Shown here: positions 9,022-18,279 of the stretch, piece after piece
How positions within the stretch are numbered: the first letter of the stretch is position 1
Layout of the letters: every line of letters starts with the position of its first letter
IMG/VR virus record: IMGVR_UViG_3300013131_000236
Coordinates: 1 to 24,744 of that record
Source: a virus
Length of the DNA stretch: 24,744 nucleotides
Direction: 5' to 3' (one strand)
Position numbers and translations under genes: made by a program
Notes under the pieces: model-generated
What the model was told of the DNA's origin: nothing
Database searches by the model: none
Seen by the model: only the letters and a program-made list of their open reading frames with translations

Positions 9022-9738
9022 ATGTCTAGAATACTTCTTATAGAACATCCTATTGGAAATACCACTTCAATAAAGTCGAATAAAACTCCTTTATCAAAAT
9101 TTGTAAATGAATCAGCTATTCGTTTGCCGGAAGGGGTTGGAGATGATTCTATTTTGATAAGAGGACCCGTGCAACGGGCAAATGTTGAAAATAAAAACAA
9201 TAGAATATATCCAAAAGCACTTTTAAATAGAGAAATGTTAAAACTTCAAGAAATAATTGGTACTAACGGCGGTTTTCTTGGAGAACTCGATCACCCAGAT
9301 ATTGCAACTGTTGGTCTACAAAGAGTTCCAATTGCGGTTAGAAAACTTTGATGAGATGATAAGAATATTAATGAAATGTATGCAATTTGCGAAATATTAG
9401 ATCCCACGATAAACCCTCAAGCCGGTATTGCTTATTCCATAATAAAAGCTGGATTACCTTTAGGAATATCCTCGAGAGGATTGGGTTCTGTTGAACAAAA
9501 AAATAATATTTCTATTGTTCAGGAAGATTTCGAGATGTTAACATTTGATCTTGTTTCAGATCCTTCAACTCACGGTGCATTATTAAGACACTTCAGAGCA
9601 AACAAAATAACGGAGAATATTGAAAAGGCTCTTGATGTAAATTCTCAAGTAAAAAAAGAAATCAACGGTTGACATCTTGCAAATAGCGAAAAGAAAAAAC
9701 TTAAAAACTTATTAGATGATCTTACAATTAAATGATAG
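9022..9738 (+). CDS. Prohead core protease
   Basis: A 238-residue serine protease of the T4 gp21 (peptidase S73/U9) type, which matures the prohead by cleaving scaffold and capsid proteins. Visible family features: RGPVQRANVENKNNRIYP (48-64), GGFLGELDHPD with the catalytic His91, PLGISSRGLGSV with the catalytic Ser at 150 or 151, and FDLVSDPSTHGA (175-185). Two adjacent TGA give Trp110-Trp111, and the penultimate codon is TGA. Length matches the family. Its end overlaps the start of the next gene (AATGATAG). T4 gp21 cuts after (I/L)xE, which matters for the IIKEE module discussed in the findings. Confidence 0.92.
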
Positions 9739-10361
9739 ATATTTATATGAAACAGCTAATAAAAGAAATCAATCTTGTTTACGAAGATAATAAATATACT
9801 ATGAATAAATTTTTCAAAACTAGAAAACTAATAGCAGAATATTTAATGTTTAAATATCAAGGAATTGTAACAGATGAAGACTTTCAATATGCTTATTTTC
9901 TTGGAAACAAAGTCATGGATCTAATAGAAGTTAGTAATCAATTAATAAAAAAGAGAAAAGATGGTAATGAAGAAATGATCTATGCATTAAACAAATATGT
10001 TCAATATTTAAATAATAGAAAAAATAAAATAATGAATTCCTATGGTGAAATATCCGAACAGGTTGTAACATTGAAAAATAACACAAAAGATAAAATAAAA
10101 GTGATGTTCGAGGATGATCATCTTTCTTTGTTTTTTGACCCAACGCAGTTTAAAGATTATGAAAAAAAATTAGAAGACTTTGTTGACGAATTAGATATTG
10201 AAGAGCCGAAAAAAATTGAATCGATTGGAATGTTAAGTGGAAATATAATTAACCTTTCAAACAATCATAATAAAATTATAGATGCTCTAAAAGATATTGT
10301 TCATTCGGAAAAATTTGATGTAACGGTTGTAAATGACGAAGAAATATTAATCAATTACTAA
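9732..10361 (+). CDS. Hypothetical protein overlapping the protease gene
   Basis: A 209-residue protein starting 7 bases before the protease gene ends, so probably translationally coupled to it. It begins MIDIYMKQLIKEINLVYEDN, again with an LIKEI string; an internal ATG at residue 6 would give MKQLIKEI. Mostly helical, then a strand-rich end (FDVTVVNDEEILINY). The N-terminal half has FKTRKLIAEYLMFKYQG. No recognised family; the position suggests a core or neck accessory protein. Confidence 0.75.
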   Translation: MIDIYMKQLIKEINLVYEDNKYTMNKFFKTRKLIAEYLMFKYQGIVTDEDFQYAYFLGNKVMDLIEVSNQLIKKRKDGNEEMIYALNKYVQYLNNRKNKIMNSYGEISEQVVTLKNNTKDKIKVMFEDDHLSLFFDPTQFKDYEKKLEDFVDELDIEEPKKIESIGMLSGNIINLSNNHNKIIDALKDIVHSEKFDVTVVNDEEILINY

Positions 10362-10375
10362 GGAAATATTATAAG

Positions 10376-11095
10376 ATGTCAACTAAAAAAAGTATAAAAG
10401 AAATGAAGGAAGATCTAAGAGCAATATTTGGATCTTCCGATAGTTTTGAACTTATTAGATTATATGATTATGTTTCTAAAACAAACTTCGCTAAAAATAT
10501 ATCTACATCAAAAGCATCTAAAAGAATCAACGAAAATAAATATCTTGATGCAAAATTAAGAACAGCATTCGAACAATTGTTAGAAATGGCAAAGCCATCA
10601 CAAATCATAGATTTATGAAATTTTATTGTAAACAAAAAGAAAAACACAAAACAATTTTTTGAATGAGTTGATAGAGAAAGAGCAGAAAAGATGGGTAAGT
10701 TTAGAAAATCGATGAAATCTTTATTAACGAAAATAGAGACAAAAGGTTTTGAAATAAATGTAGACGCACAACCATCAGAAGGAACATTATCATTAGAGTT
10801 TATTACATCAACGGATGCATGTTATATGGATTTCATTGATTTTCTTAGAGAAGAGTTTTTAGACAAGATAGATGGTAAAGAATGAATGCTGACCGCGAAA
10901 AATGGTAATTTGATCGTTTTAAATTATTTACCAGTTCAATCTACGGCAGACGTGGAAGAAAAATTAAATGATAAAGTTGATGATAAAATAAAAGATGAAA
11001 CGGAAAAAATGGGAAAAGCAAATAAATATGGAGCAAATGTTGATCCAACAAAAGATAATACGATTACAATAAAAGAATGAAAAACCTGATATTAG
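10376..11095 (+). CDS. Hypothetical protein
   Basis: A 239-residue protein after Shine-Dalgarno AAGGAAA, with five TGA Trp codons (for example LWNFIVNKKKN, FFEWVDRE, GKEWMLTAKNG, and two in the last four residues), stop TAG. The N-terminal 80 residues are helical, the middle has FEINVDAQPSEGTLSLEFITSTDACYMDFIDFLREEF, which reads like an alpha/beta domain, and the C-terminal 45 are charged. No family recognised. Confidence 0.78.
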
Positions 11096-11113
11096 AAAAA
11101 AGGAAAAATAAAA

Positions 11114-11227
11114 ATGAAATTGACGAAAATGATGTTAAGAAACATTATTATGGAAGAGATAGCGAAGTCTTCTAATGGCGAAGAATCTAGTCATTCAGCT
11201 AGAATGATGATGAAATACCCGGAATAA
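11114..11227 (+). CDS. 37-aa small protein with LRNIIMEEI module
   Basis: A 37-residue peptide MKLTKMMLRNIIMEEIAKSS... with a good Shine-Dalgarno (AAAAGGAAAAA) seven bases upstream. Nearly half of it is the recurring N-terminal module. Its last codon and stop lie inside the first copy of a 40-bp direct repeat, so the gene may have been truncated when the cassette downstream arrived. Too short to assign. Confidence 0.5.
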   Translation: MKLTKMMLRNIIMEEIAKSSNGEESSHSARMMMKYPE

Positions 11228-11261
11228 TGGATTGTCGTTTTATCAAATGGATGAATTAAAA
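11222..11261 (+). repeat. 40-bp direct repeat, copy 1
   Basis: Begins GAATAATGGATTGTC and ends GGATGAATTAAAA; identical to 11674-11713. The two copies are 452 bp apart and enclose a GC-richer segment with its own small gene. Both contain a 10-codon ORF (MDCRFIKWMN) of doubtful meaning. Confidence 0.95.
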
Positions 11262-11281
11262 ACAAAATAACAAGGAGAAAA

Positions 11282-11617
11282 ATGAAAATGAAAATCACGA
11301 AAGAGCAACTGAGGCGGATGATCCAGGAGGAGAAGGCGAGATTGAATGAGGCACCTCCGATCAGATTCGGCAGTGAAACAGGTAAACCAGTAAGAAAGAG
11401 TCGTGGTAAGCATGAGTATCCTATGTCCGATAATGGGATAGATATAGAAGGAGGTATGCATACTGCTCAGGCCGTCTTCGAGATCACTATGATGTCCAAC
11501 TCAAATCTTAGTGATATTGCCGCTGAACTAGATGAATATCTCGATCATGTTACAGAGACTAATGAAACGGATGGCGTCATCTCCGTCCACTTCGTCAGAT
11601 GAGTCAATCGTAAGTAA
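11282..11617 (+). CDS. Small protein in repeat-flanked GC-rich cassette
   Basis: 111 residues under code 4 (106 if the TGA at 11600 were a stop), with Shine-Dalgarno AAGGAGA. It starts MKMKITKEQLRRMIQEEKARL, the clearest copy of the recurring module, and then has a small domain, AQAVFEITMMSNSNLSDIAAELDEYLDHV, ending DGVISVHFVR. Codon use differs from the neighbours: GAG, CGG, ATC, GTC and TCC are frequent while the surrounding genes prefer AT-ending codons. It uses no other Trp codon. The sequence could derive from a standard-code donor with the TGA as the original stop, the final WVNRK being a read-through tail. Confidence 0.75.
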
Positions 11618-11619
11618 CT

Positions 11620-11670
11620 ATGAAGTCATCCATCATCCGTATGTTCCGCGAGGAGCTGAAGAGGCTATAG
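11620..11670 (+). pseudogene. 16-codon remnant of the IIKEE-type module
   Basis: Reads MKSSIIRMFREELKRL then TAG. It is a stand-alone copy of the module that begins other proteins here, with no body after it and no good ribosome site. Most likely the beginning of a gene cut off at the second 40-bp repeat, though a very short peptide cannot be excluded. Confidence 0.4.
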
Positions 11671-11673
11671 GTT

Positions 11674-11713
11674 GAATAATGGATTGTCGTTTTATCAAAT
11701 GGATGAATTAAAA
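11674..11713 (+). repeat. 40-bp direct repeat, copy 2
   Basis: Perfect copy of 11222-11261, at the right edge of the GC-richer cassette and 18 bp before the next gene. Confidence 0.95.
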
Positions 11714-11731
11714 TAATTATCGGAGTATTTT

Positions 11732-12124
11732 ATGACAAAAAATGAATTAAAAAAAATTATAGATAATGCGATCGAACGGAGATTAGAAGAATTCTTTGTA
11801 AACGATTTACCGGATATTGTTTCCGAAGCTGTAAATATAAAACTTAAAAAAGTTCTTAACGAACAATCTCAATCAAAAAAAGTACCATTAAAAGATAGAA
11901 TATTGAGTTCATATGAAGAAATGGATGAGCTTACATTTGGAGAAAGAAACGAAAACATAAAAAGAAATGTTTCTAAATTAAAAGCAGAATCGGTTAAACC
12001 GACAAACTTATTTGATAAATCCAAAACCATAAATGCATTACCTGTTAATAGCGTTGATCTAGATGGTACTGATTTAGATGCATTGGCTGGGGCTGATTAT
12101 GATGATAGTCTTTTAGGTTTATAA
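11732..12124 (+). CDS. Hypothetical core-region protein
   Basis: 130 residues with CGGAG upstream of the start. It begins MTKNELKKIIDNAIERRLEEFF, related to the recurring module, and then has an amphipathic helix region and an acidic end with GTDLDALAGADYDDSLLGL. No Trp codons of either type. Small charged helical proteins beside the scaffold gene in T4-like phages (gp67, gp68) are prohead core parts, and this may be one, but only position and composition support it. Confidence 0.7.
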   Translation: MTKNELKKIIDNAIERRLEEFFVNDLPDIVSEAVNIKLKKVLNEQSQSKKVPLKDRILSSYEEMDELTFGERNENIKRNVSKLKAESVKPTNLFDKSKTINALPVNSVDLDGTDLDALAGADYDDSLLGL

Positions 12125-12218
12125 AAATCATCATTTTTTAAATAAGCAATATATATTAATAATTATAGAAATCTTTATTTCTATGTCCATAAAAACAAAG
12201 TAAAAAGGAGAAAACGGA

Positions 12219-13118
12219 ATGAACAGATTTGCAAAAGAAACTCTCCGCTCTGCTAGAACGTTAGCTGATGCTAGTGTATTGCAGGCGAAATCGGAAGTCC
12301 TTGCATCTCTAACTCCGCAGATCAAAGACATTATTGAGGAAGAAATCAATCGAGAGATTAAGAAGTCTCTTCGCGAAGAAAAATTCAATGATATCGAAGA
12401 TCTAGAAAATCCCATCCCAGAAGAAGATGAAACTTATGAGGATGAGATGGAAGAGAGTGAGGAAATACAAGAAATGGAAGATGAGGAAGGATCGGAAGAA
12501 TTCGATCTAGACGACGATCTTGGATATCCTCCTGACGGTGAAGATGATTTAGAGGAAGGTGGAACGGAAACAATTTCCGTTGAAATCGACGGTACGGAAT
12601 ATACAGGTGAATATAATCCTGGTGATGAATCTATCGAACTTCAACTAGCGGATGCGGAAGGAGGTGATTTCGAAGACGAAGATGAGGATCCCATTGTCAC
12701 AGATGAAGAAGAATTTAATGTTGAAGACGATGAGGAATTTGAGGATGAAGATGAATTAGATGTTGAAGTTGAAGATGAAGATGAAGAGGAGAGTCGACTA
12801 CGTAACGAAATACGCAAAATCATTCACTCCAGAAGAAGAAAATTGAGTGAAAAAATTGATCGTAAAATAGCCGAGTCTCGAAAATTACGAAAGTTACAGG
12901 AAAATGCAGTTCGTAAAACTGTTAGAGAAATCCTCATCGAAAAGTTATCTAAAAAGAAGGTAACACCAAAAAAGAAAGTAAGAAAAAGTCTAACAATTGA
13001 AGAGAAACTTAAGAATAAGGGTCTTATTCCAATGACGACTTCTTCAAAGAATAAACTGTTCGAAAACGATAACGAGAGAAAACAAGTCTACGATCGTTTA
13101 ATCGAATTAATGGGTTAA
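12219..13118 (+). CDS. Acidic scaffold / prohead core protein candidate
   Basis: 299 residues with a strong Shine-Dalgarno (AAAAGGAG). The N-terminal 70 residues are helical and basic to mixed (MNRFAKETLRSARTLADASV, EEINREIKKSLREE). Residues about 70-190 are extremely acidic (runs of Glu and Asp), and the last third is basic and helical (RKIIHSRRRKLSEKIDRKIAE and KKKVTPKKKVRKS). Size, charge layout and the place directly before the major capsid gene fit the role of T4 gp22, the scaffold degraded by the prohead protease. There is no sequence motif to prove it. Codon use is closer to the capsid gene than to the AT-rich neighbours. Confidence 0.65.
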   Translation: MNRFAKETLRSARTLADASVLQAKSEVLASLTPQIKDIIEEEINREIKKSLREEKFNDIEDLENPIPEEDETYEDEMEESEEIQEMEDEEGSEEFDLDDDLGYPPDGEDDLEEGGTETISVEIDGTEYTGEYNPGDESIELQLADAEGGDFEDEDEDPIVTDEEEFNVEDDEEFEDEDELDVEVEDEDEEESRLRNEIRKIIHSRRRKLSEKIDRKIAESRKLRKLQENAVRKTVREILIEKLSKKKVTPKKKVRKSLTIEEKLKNKGLIPMTTSSKNKLFENDNERKQVYDRLIELMG

Positions 13119-13148
13119 AATAACTTAGTTAAAAGGAAAACAAAAAAT

Positions 13149-14774
13149 ATGGCGATGAATTCAGCAATTGATAGGTTTAATACTAGACTTATTAATGAAG
13201 CAACTGGTTACAACGATATGGAGCAAAAGCGTGCAGATATCTTCAATCGTTGGTCCAAAACACCTCTACTTCGTAAATTAAACGAAAAAGAGGCAAAAGA
13301 TGTATCCGTACTTCTGGAGAATCAGGCGATCACCTTAAAGAAAATGATGAATGAGAATACAAATACCTCAGACATCGCAACTTTCAATAAGGTTGCTTTC
13401 CCACTTGTTCGTAGAGTATATGGTGGTCTTATTGCAAAAGATATCGTATCTATTCAGCCAATGAGCTCACCTCAGACGCTTGTATTCTATATTGATTATA
13501 AGTATGTTGATAATAACCAAAATAATCTTGGTTATCCTTATGGCCACCTAGAGTCTAATGCTTTTGATGATGCTGCTTTCAATAAAGATTATTCAGCATA
13601 TCTTTCCACCGGAACCGTGATGCTCAGTGGTGGAATGACAACCGATTCAACGAACGGTCAGGGATATTTCAGTATTTCAGCTGCTGCAGCAATGACATTA
13701 TCTGCTGGACTTCCAAGCGATCTAGAGTGGGGCTCACTAGTAAAGGTTTATAAGACCGGTCTAACTGGTTGGGCAACAACAAATTGGAATTATGGTGGTG
13801 TTGGTACAACATATCCTTATGGTTCACCGACCGAATATATGGGTTCTTATCATACCGATAGACTTTATATTTATAAAGCTATTAGCGCTGATAATACCGA
13901 GTTCTCCGGTTCAACCTTAGCCGCTGTACTTACCGGTGCTGCATTTACTGCGGAATATTCACAGAGAGCTTCTAAATCTTCTTCCGAAGGTAGTGCAGCC
14001 GTGCGGATTCCTCGTATCTCATTCGAGATGAAGAGTAAGCCCGTTGAAGCTAAGACACGTAAACTCATGGTTCAGTGAACAACTGAAGTTGAGCAGGACG
14101 CTAAGGCTTATCATGGTTTAGATGTCGAGAAGACATTGACGGACTTCCTGACTGAGCATATCACTCTTGAAATTGATCGCGAAATCATTTACGATCTATA
14201 TGAAGGTTATGACAAGAGATTAGAGACATCATGGAATGTTGCCGCTTCTCCGAGCTCATTAGGCCAGTATACAAACTACGAAACCTTCCAACAGGGCTTG
14301 ATTCGTGCGATGAATCAGTTGTCAAATCTGATTTTCACAAGCACGAAACGCGGTGGAGCAACATTCGCTCTTTGTTCTCCGGAAATCGCAACAATTCTTG
14401 AGTCGATTCCCGGATTCACAACCATCAATGATGGCAATGGAACGGTTCAGGGTGCAGGCGTTCAGAAGATTGGTAATGTCAGCAAGAAGTGGGATATCTT
14501 CGTTGATCCACTGTTGGCTGGAACCATACATTACAACAAGATTCTGATGGGTTATAAGGGTTCAAACGTATATGATTGCGGATACATTTATGCTCCGTAT
14601 GTCATCGGTGTAATGAGCCCCGTAATCTACGATCCAGATGAACTGTTTACTCCAAGAAGAGGTATTCTGTCCAGATATGGAAAGACCTGGATTCGTAGAG
14701 ATTTCTACGGCGTTGTAAATGTAAGTGGTGTAGAGAGTTTTGCTAGCACCACGAATTTACTGCAAAAAGTCTAA
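13149..14774 (+). CDS. Major capsid protein
   Basis: 541 residues, T4 gp23-like HK97 fold. Family features: NKVAFPLVRRVYGGLIAKDIVSIQPMSSP (about 77-108), the strand FYIDYKY, RISFEMKSKPVEAKTRKL, then MVQWTTEVEQDAKAYHGLDVEKTLT, where the Trp is the only TGA of the gene and matches a Trp found there in gp23 relatives, and the spine-helix region LEIDREIIYDLYEGYD. The C-terminal P-domain contains GNVSKKWDIFVDP and RYGKTWIRRDFYGVV. All seven other Trp are TGG. The gene is visibly richer in GC than its surroundings, as expected of a highly expressed gene. It closes with a strong terminator. Confidence 0.95.
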
Positions 14775-14798
14775 TCTATAACCTAGGTTAGTTTTTAG

Positions 14799-14827
14799 AA
14801 GAGGGGCTTCGGCCCCTCTTTTTTTAT
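14799..14827 (+). terminator. UUCG-loop intrinsic terminator after the capsid gene
   Basis: Stem AAGAGGGGC / GCCCCTCTT around the tetraloop TTCG, followed by a T run. 25 bp after the capsid stop. A near-copy follows the 16601 gene. Confidence 0.93.
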
Positions 14828-14871
14828 CATTTATATGATAGCCTGGTATATATCGAAAAAAGGATTTCAAT

Positions 14872-16545
14872 ATGTCAAAGGGATTCCCAATTTCTATAAA
14901 TGAATTCGTGAATAAATCGAACATTATTCATAATAATAAATATGATTATTCTTTAGTTACTTTTAAGGTCGTTAGGGACATTGTGACTATAATTTGTCCT
15001 ATTCATGGTTCATTTCAACAAAAAGTTGTTAATCATATGAATGGTTCCGAATGTCAACTTTGTTCAAAGAATAAATCATCAAATAAACAACGTACAAGTT
15101 TAAGTGACATTATATCTAAATCAAAAAGTAAATATGATAATAAATTTGAATTTGATGAAACTTCATATCATTCATTTTATAAACCAATGAAAATAAAATG
15201 TAAACAGCATGGATGACAAACAATGAGTCCGGACTTTCATCTAAAATCAAAAAACGGTTGTAAAGAATGCAATTCTATAAAATTAGATTTTAACGAATTT
15301 TTAAGTAGATCTAAATCAATTCATGGTGATAAATATGATTATTCTAAATGCGTGGATAATTATAATGGAGCGATAAAAAAAGTAACAATAGTCTGTCCCA
15401 TTCATGGATCTTTTGAAATGACTCCAAGACAACATTATAAAGGCCATGGTTGCCAAAAATGTGCAGCACAAATCATATCATCAAAAAATTTACTAACGCT
15501 TCAAGAATTTATATTTAAGTCAAATAAAAAACATAATAATAAATATGATTATTCAAAATCAATATATGTTAAAAAGAATTCAGATGTTTTAATAACCTGC
15601 AGGACTCACGGCGATTTTTGACAAAGGGCGGAAAATCATTGGGCTGGCGCTGGCTGTCCTAAATGTTCAAAAGTTGGTAAATCAAAAGAAGAAAAAGAAG
15701 TGCTTTCTTTTATAAAAGAAATATATGATAAAGATATAATTGAAAATGCTAGAAAAATTATTGATAATTATGAATTAGACATTTATTTGCCGAATAAAAA
15801 TTTAGGAATAGAATATAATGGATTATATTGACATGCTGAAGATAAAAAAGGAAAAACATACCATATAGATAAAACAAAACAAGCTGCAATTCATGGAATT
15901 GATGTTTTGCATATATTTTCAAACGAATGATATAATAAAAAAGAAATATGAAAGTCGATAATAAAAAACAGGCTTGGTATTTGTGATAATATAATATATG
16001 CTAGAAATTGTTCGATTAAATCCATCTCTTCGGAAGAATCAAAACTATTTTTAAATGAAAACCATTTACAGGGTTATATCAACAGTTCAATAAGATATGG
16101 TTTGTTTTATAAAAATGAATTAATTGGTGTCATGACTTTTGGTAAATCAAGATTTAATAAAAAGTATCAATATGAAATACATAGATTATGTTTTAAGAAC
16201 AATCATAGAGTTATTGGGGGTGCATCAAAACTTTTTTCTGTTTTTTTAAAAGAACATAATCCGGAATCTATCATTTCATATTGCGATAAAAGATATGCAA
16301 ACGGAAAAGTGTATGATAAATTGGGATTTCATTTAGAAAAAGAAACAAAACCAAATTATTGATATACGAAGAATAATTTAACAATTCTATCTAGAGTTTC
16401 TTTTCAAAAGCATAAACTAAAAAAGAAATTAAGTAATTATAATTCGGATATAACTGAATGAGAAAACATGAAAAATAATGGATGAAACAGAATATGAGAT
16501 TGCGGTAACTTAGTTTTTTGTTGACACAATGTTTCTTTTTTATAA
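14872..16545 (+). CDS. Putative Vsr-like homing endonuclease with zinc repeats and acetyltransferase-like end
   Basis: 557 residues. Four repeats (about 8-64, 75-133, 139-197, 208-265) have the pattern HxxKYDYS, then IxCPIHGSF, then CxxC (for example KYDYSLVTFK, ICPIHGSFQQ, CQLCSK); each can bind a zinc ion and probably DNA. Residues 275-370 look like a PD-(D/E)XK/Vsr-type nuclease: NYELDIYLPNKNLGIEYNGLYWHAE (Glu301, Asp303, Glu314, His321), YHIDKTKQA and HIFSNEW. Residues 380-500 (LFYKNELIGVMTFGKSRF, ISYCDKRYANGKVYDKLGF) resemble a GNAT-like domain often joined to such phage endonucleases. Nearly all Trp are TGA. It lies as a separate unit behind the capsid terminator, a usual place for a homing gene. 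Confidence 0.8.
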
Positions 16546-16552
16546 ATGATGT

Positions 16553-16561
16553 ATATATAAT
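16553..16561 (+). promoter_or_regulatory. ATATATAAT box upstream of the 16601 gene
   Basis: Third copy of the nine-base box, 40 bp before the start. TTGACA at 16521 and TATAAATG at 16541 (close to the T4 late box TATAAATA) also lie here, but their spacing is not that of a standard sigma-70 promoter. Confidence 0.3.
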
Positions 16562-16600
16562 AAATCGCTTAATACTCAAACGAAAGGAGGATTTAATTAA

Positions 16601-17158
16601 ATGGCTAGAATTCAAATGACGGTAATGACAAACGAAATGACAACCAGGGTAGAACAGGTAAATTTTGATTCTGTAACGGCAGTAAGAGTAACACCGGTTT
16701 CATCTTATCCACAGCAAAATCCACCAATGACATGATTAATTCCCGTTGCTCATCAGCCTCACATGCCGGAAACATATTATGCACTTACCGCAGATGGCGG
16801 TATAGTAGCGTCGGCTTATAATTCATCGCATTCTTCAACGGGATCATTATCGGCCGTTGTTGATTCCGGCGTATTCGCGAACGCTTTTGGCATTGCTCCA
16901 TCGAAATTATTCTTCTATCATCGTTCCACCGCCGCAAGCGGTGCGTTATATAGAATTGCAATGTTTAGTTCTTGTACCGCCGTTCAAACAAATAAAGCAT
17001 CTCAGTTATTACCAAGATCAACATGAATATATCTTGGTGCCTCTGGATCATATAGTCCAAATCAAAACATTAGTGCAAGAGCCGTATTTAATTTTGACGG
17101 TACCCCAATTGGTCAAACGGGAACATCAGCCGATGGAATGGTTTATTTCGGCTGGTAA
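16601..17158 (+). CDS. Probable abundant virion protein (decoration-like)
   Basis: 185 residues with the strongest Shine-Dalgarno in the window (AAAGGAGG). Composition is Ser, Ala, Thr and Gly-rich with few Lys, strand-rich and unlike the Lys/Asn-rich neighbours: VTAVRVTPVSSYPQQN, FFYHRSTAASGALYRIAMF, ISARAVFNFDGTPIG, ending GMVYFGW. Two Trp are TGA and one TGG. It is a one-gene unit, with a possible promoter in front and a UUCG terminator behind, separated from the capsid gene only by the homing-endonuclease gene. This suggests a capsid decoration or head fibre protein made in large amounts; no family motif proves it. Confidence 0.75.
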
Positions 17159-17184
17159 TTAATTTATTTTCTATTATAAATTAT

Positions 17185-17212
17185 AAAGAGGGACTTCGGT
17201 CCCTCTTTTTTT
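17185..17212 (+). terminator. UUCG-loop intrinsic terminator
   Basis: Stem AAAGAGGGAC / GTCCCTCTTT with TTCG loop and T run, 27 bp after the stop of the 16601 gene. Confidence 0.93.
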
Positions 17213-17222
17213 ATTATTTACC

Positions 17223-17231
17223 ATATATAAT
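17223..17231 (+). promoter_or_regulatory. ATATATAAT box upstream of the neck gene block
   Basis: Fourth copy of the nine-base box, directly after the terminator and about 20 bp before the GTG start of the next gene. It may start transcription of the downstream block. Confidence 0.3.
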
Positions 17232-17251
17232 AATGGAGATATATAAATTAA

Positions 17252-18226
17252 GTGAAGAGTATCAATTTGATGAAAACTAAACTTATATCCGAAAATTCAT
17301 TAGAACCAGATTGGGCCTCATCTTTTTCTAAGTATTCTATTGATGGTACTGTTCAAAGAAGAGTAGATGATATGGAAAACAAGAAAAAAAAGAAAAGAAA
17401 ATTTTCCGCATTCAAAAAAGCAAATTCCAAAGATACTATAGATATATTAATTAATGTAGCCGAAGGAGATAATCTAAAAATGATCAAGAAATCAGATGTA
17501 AGAAGAATAATAAGAGAAGAGTTGTTGAAAGAAAGTATCTTTAATATTTTTAAGAAAAAACAAAAAGAAGAACCGCAAGAACAACAACCGGAAGAAAAAA
17601 ATAAATTAAAAGATTGAATTGAATACGTAAAATTTAGAGTACCTACCAAATCAGTTTTAGAACATGGAGAATCTGATCAGGGTATAGATTGGTTTTTAGG
17701 CCATTTAAGATGGATTGAAAAATTAAATAAATTAAGAGAAGCGCAAAATTTAAATACATATGATGTAGGTCCGTATATTTCTCGTTTAAAGTACGAAGAT
17801 ATTAAAGAAATTCATGATTTTGCACGTCGATGAGATCCGGCTTCAGTTTTTTCCAAATATTTGAAAACGAGAGCGAGTTATTTTGACAATCCAAAAATGC
17901 CATCATTTAAAGAATGTCAAGACAGTAGGAACAAAGATTACGAACGTTTTCAACGTATTTGTACGAGATTAGAAGAATTATACAAAAAATTTAGTTTAGA
18001 ATTTGATAAAATATACGAAAGGGGTGAAAAAGCTCGTCAACTTTATTGAGCACTCTGTCGACAAAATGAAAAAGGAATTCGTTCTGATGAAACCTTTATT
18101 AATTCACTAAATAATCAGCAGTATAGGGATTGGGCTGGCGAATGAGCGGATGCGGCGTCTGATTTTGCTTGAACCCTTCGGCGTTATAAAAAAGAAATAG
18201 AAGAATATGTTAACTTATCATTTTAG
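17252..18226 (+). CDS. Hypothetical protein with internal VRRIIREEL module
   Basis: 324 residues from a GTG start with GGAG 13 bases upstream; an ATG six codons later is a possible alternative. The first 75 residues contain a very basic stretch (MENKKKKKRKFSAFKK). Then comes MIKKSDVRRIIREELLKESIF (about 77-97), the shared module in an internal position, a Glu/Gln/Pro linker (EEPQEQQPEEK), and a helical C-terminal region with many aromatic and charged residues (GIDWFLGHLRWIEKL, YRDWAGEWADAASDFAWTLRRY). Trp codons are a mix of TGA and TGG. No family recognised; it may be an ejected or core protein. Confidence 0.75.
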
Positions 18227-18279
18227 AATTTATGAAAAATAAAACTATAAAATAAATAAAAAACAGGGAAAAACTGATC

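Noticed and set aside
11228-11260. 10-codon ORF MDCRFIKWMN inside each 40-bp repeat
   Set aside because: No ribosome site, and the length is what chance would give; the repeat itself is the signal.
12641-12823. Minus-strand Ser-rich ORF
   Set aside because: Mirror image of the Asp/Glu codon run of the scaffold candidate; no start site or family support.
16521-16561. Sigma-70 promoter TTGACA with TATAAT
   Set aside because: The spacing to the nearest good -10 is about 29 bases, or 14 to TATAAA, and TTGACA lies within the coding end of the endonuclease gene.
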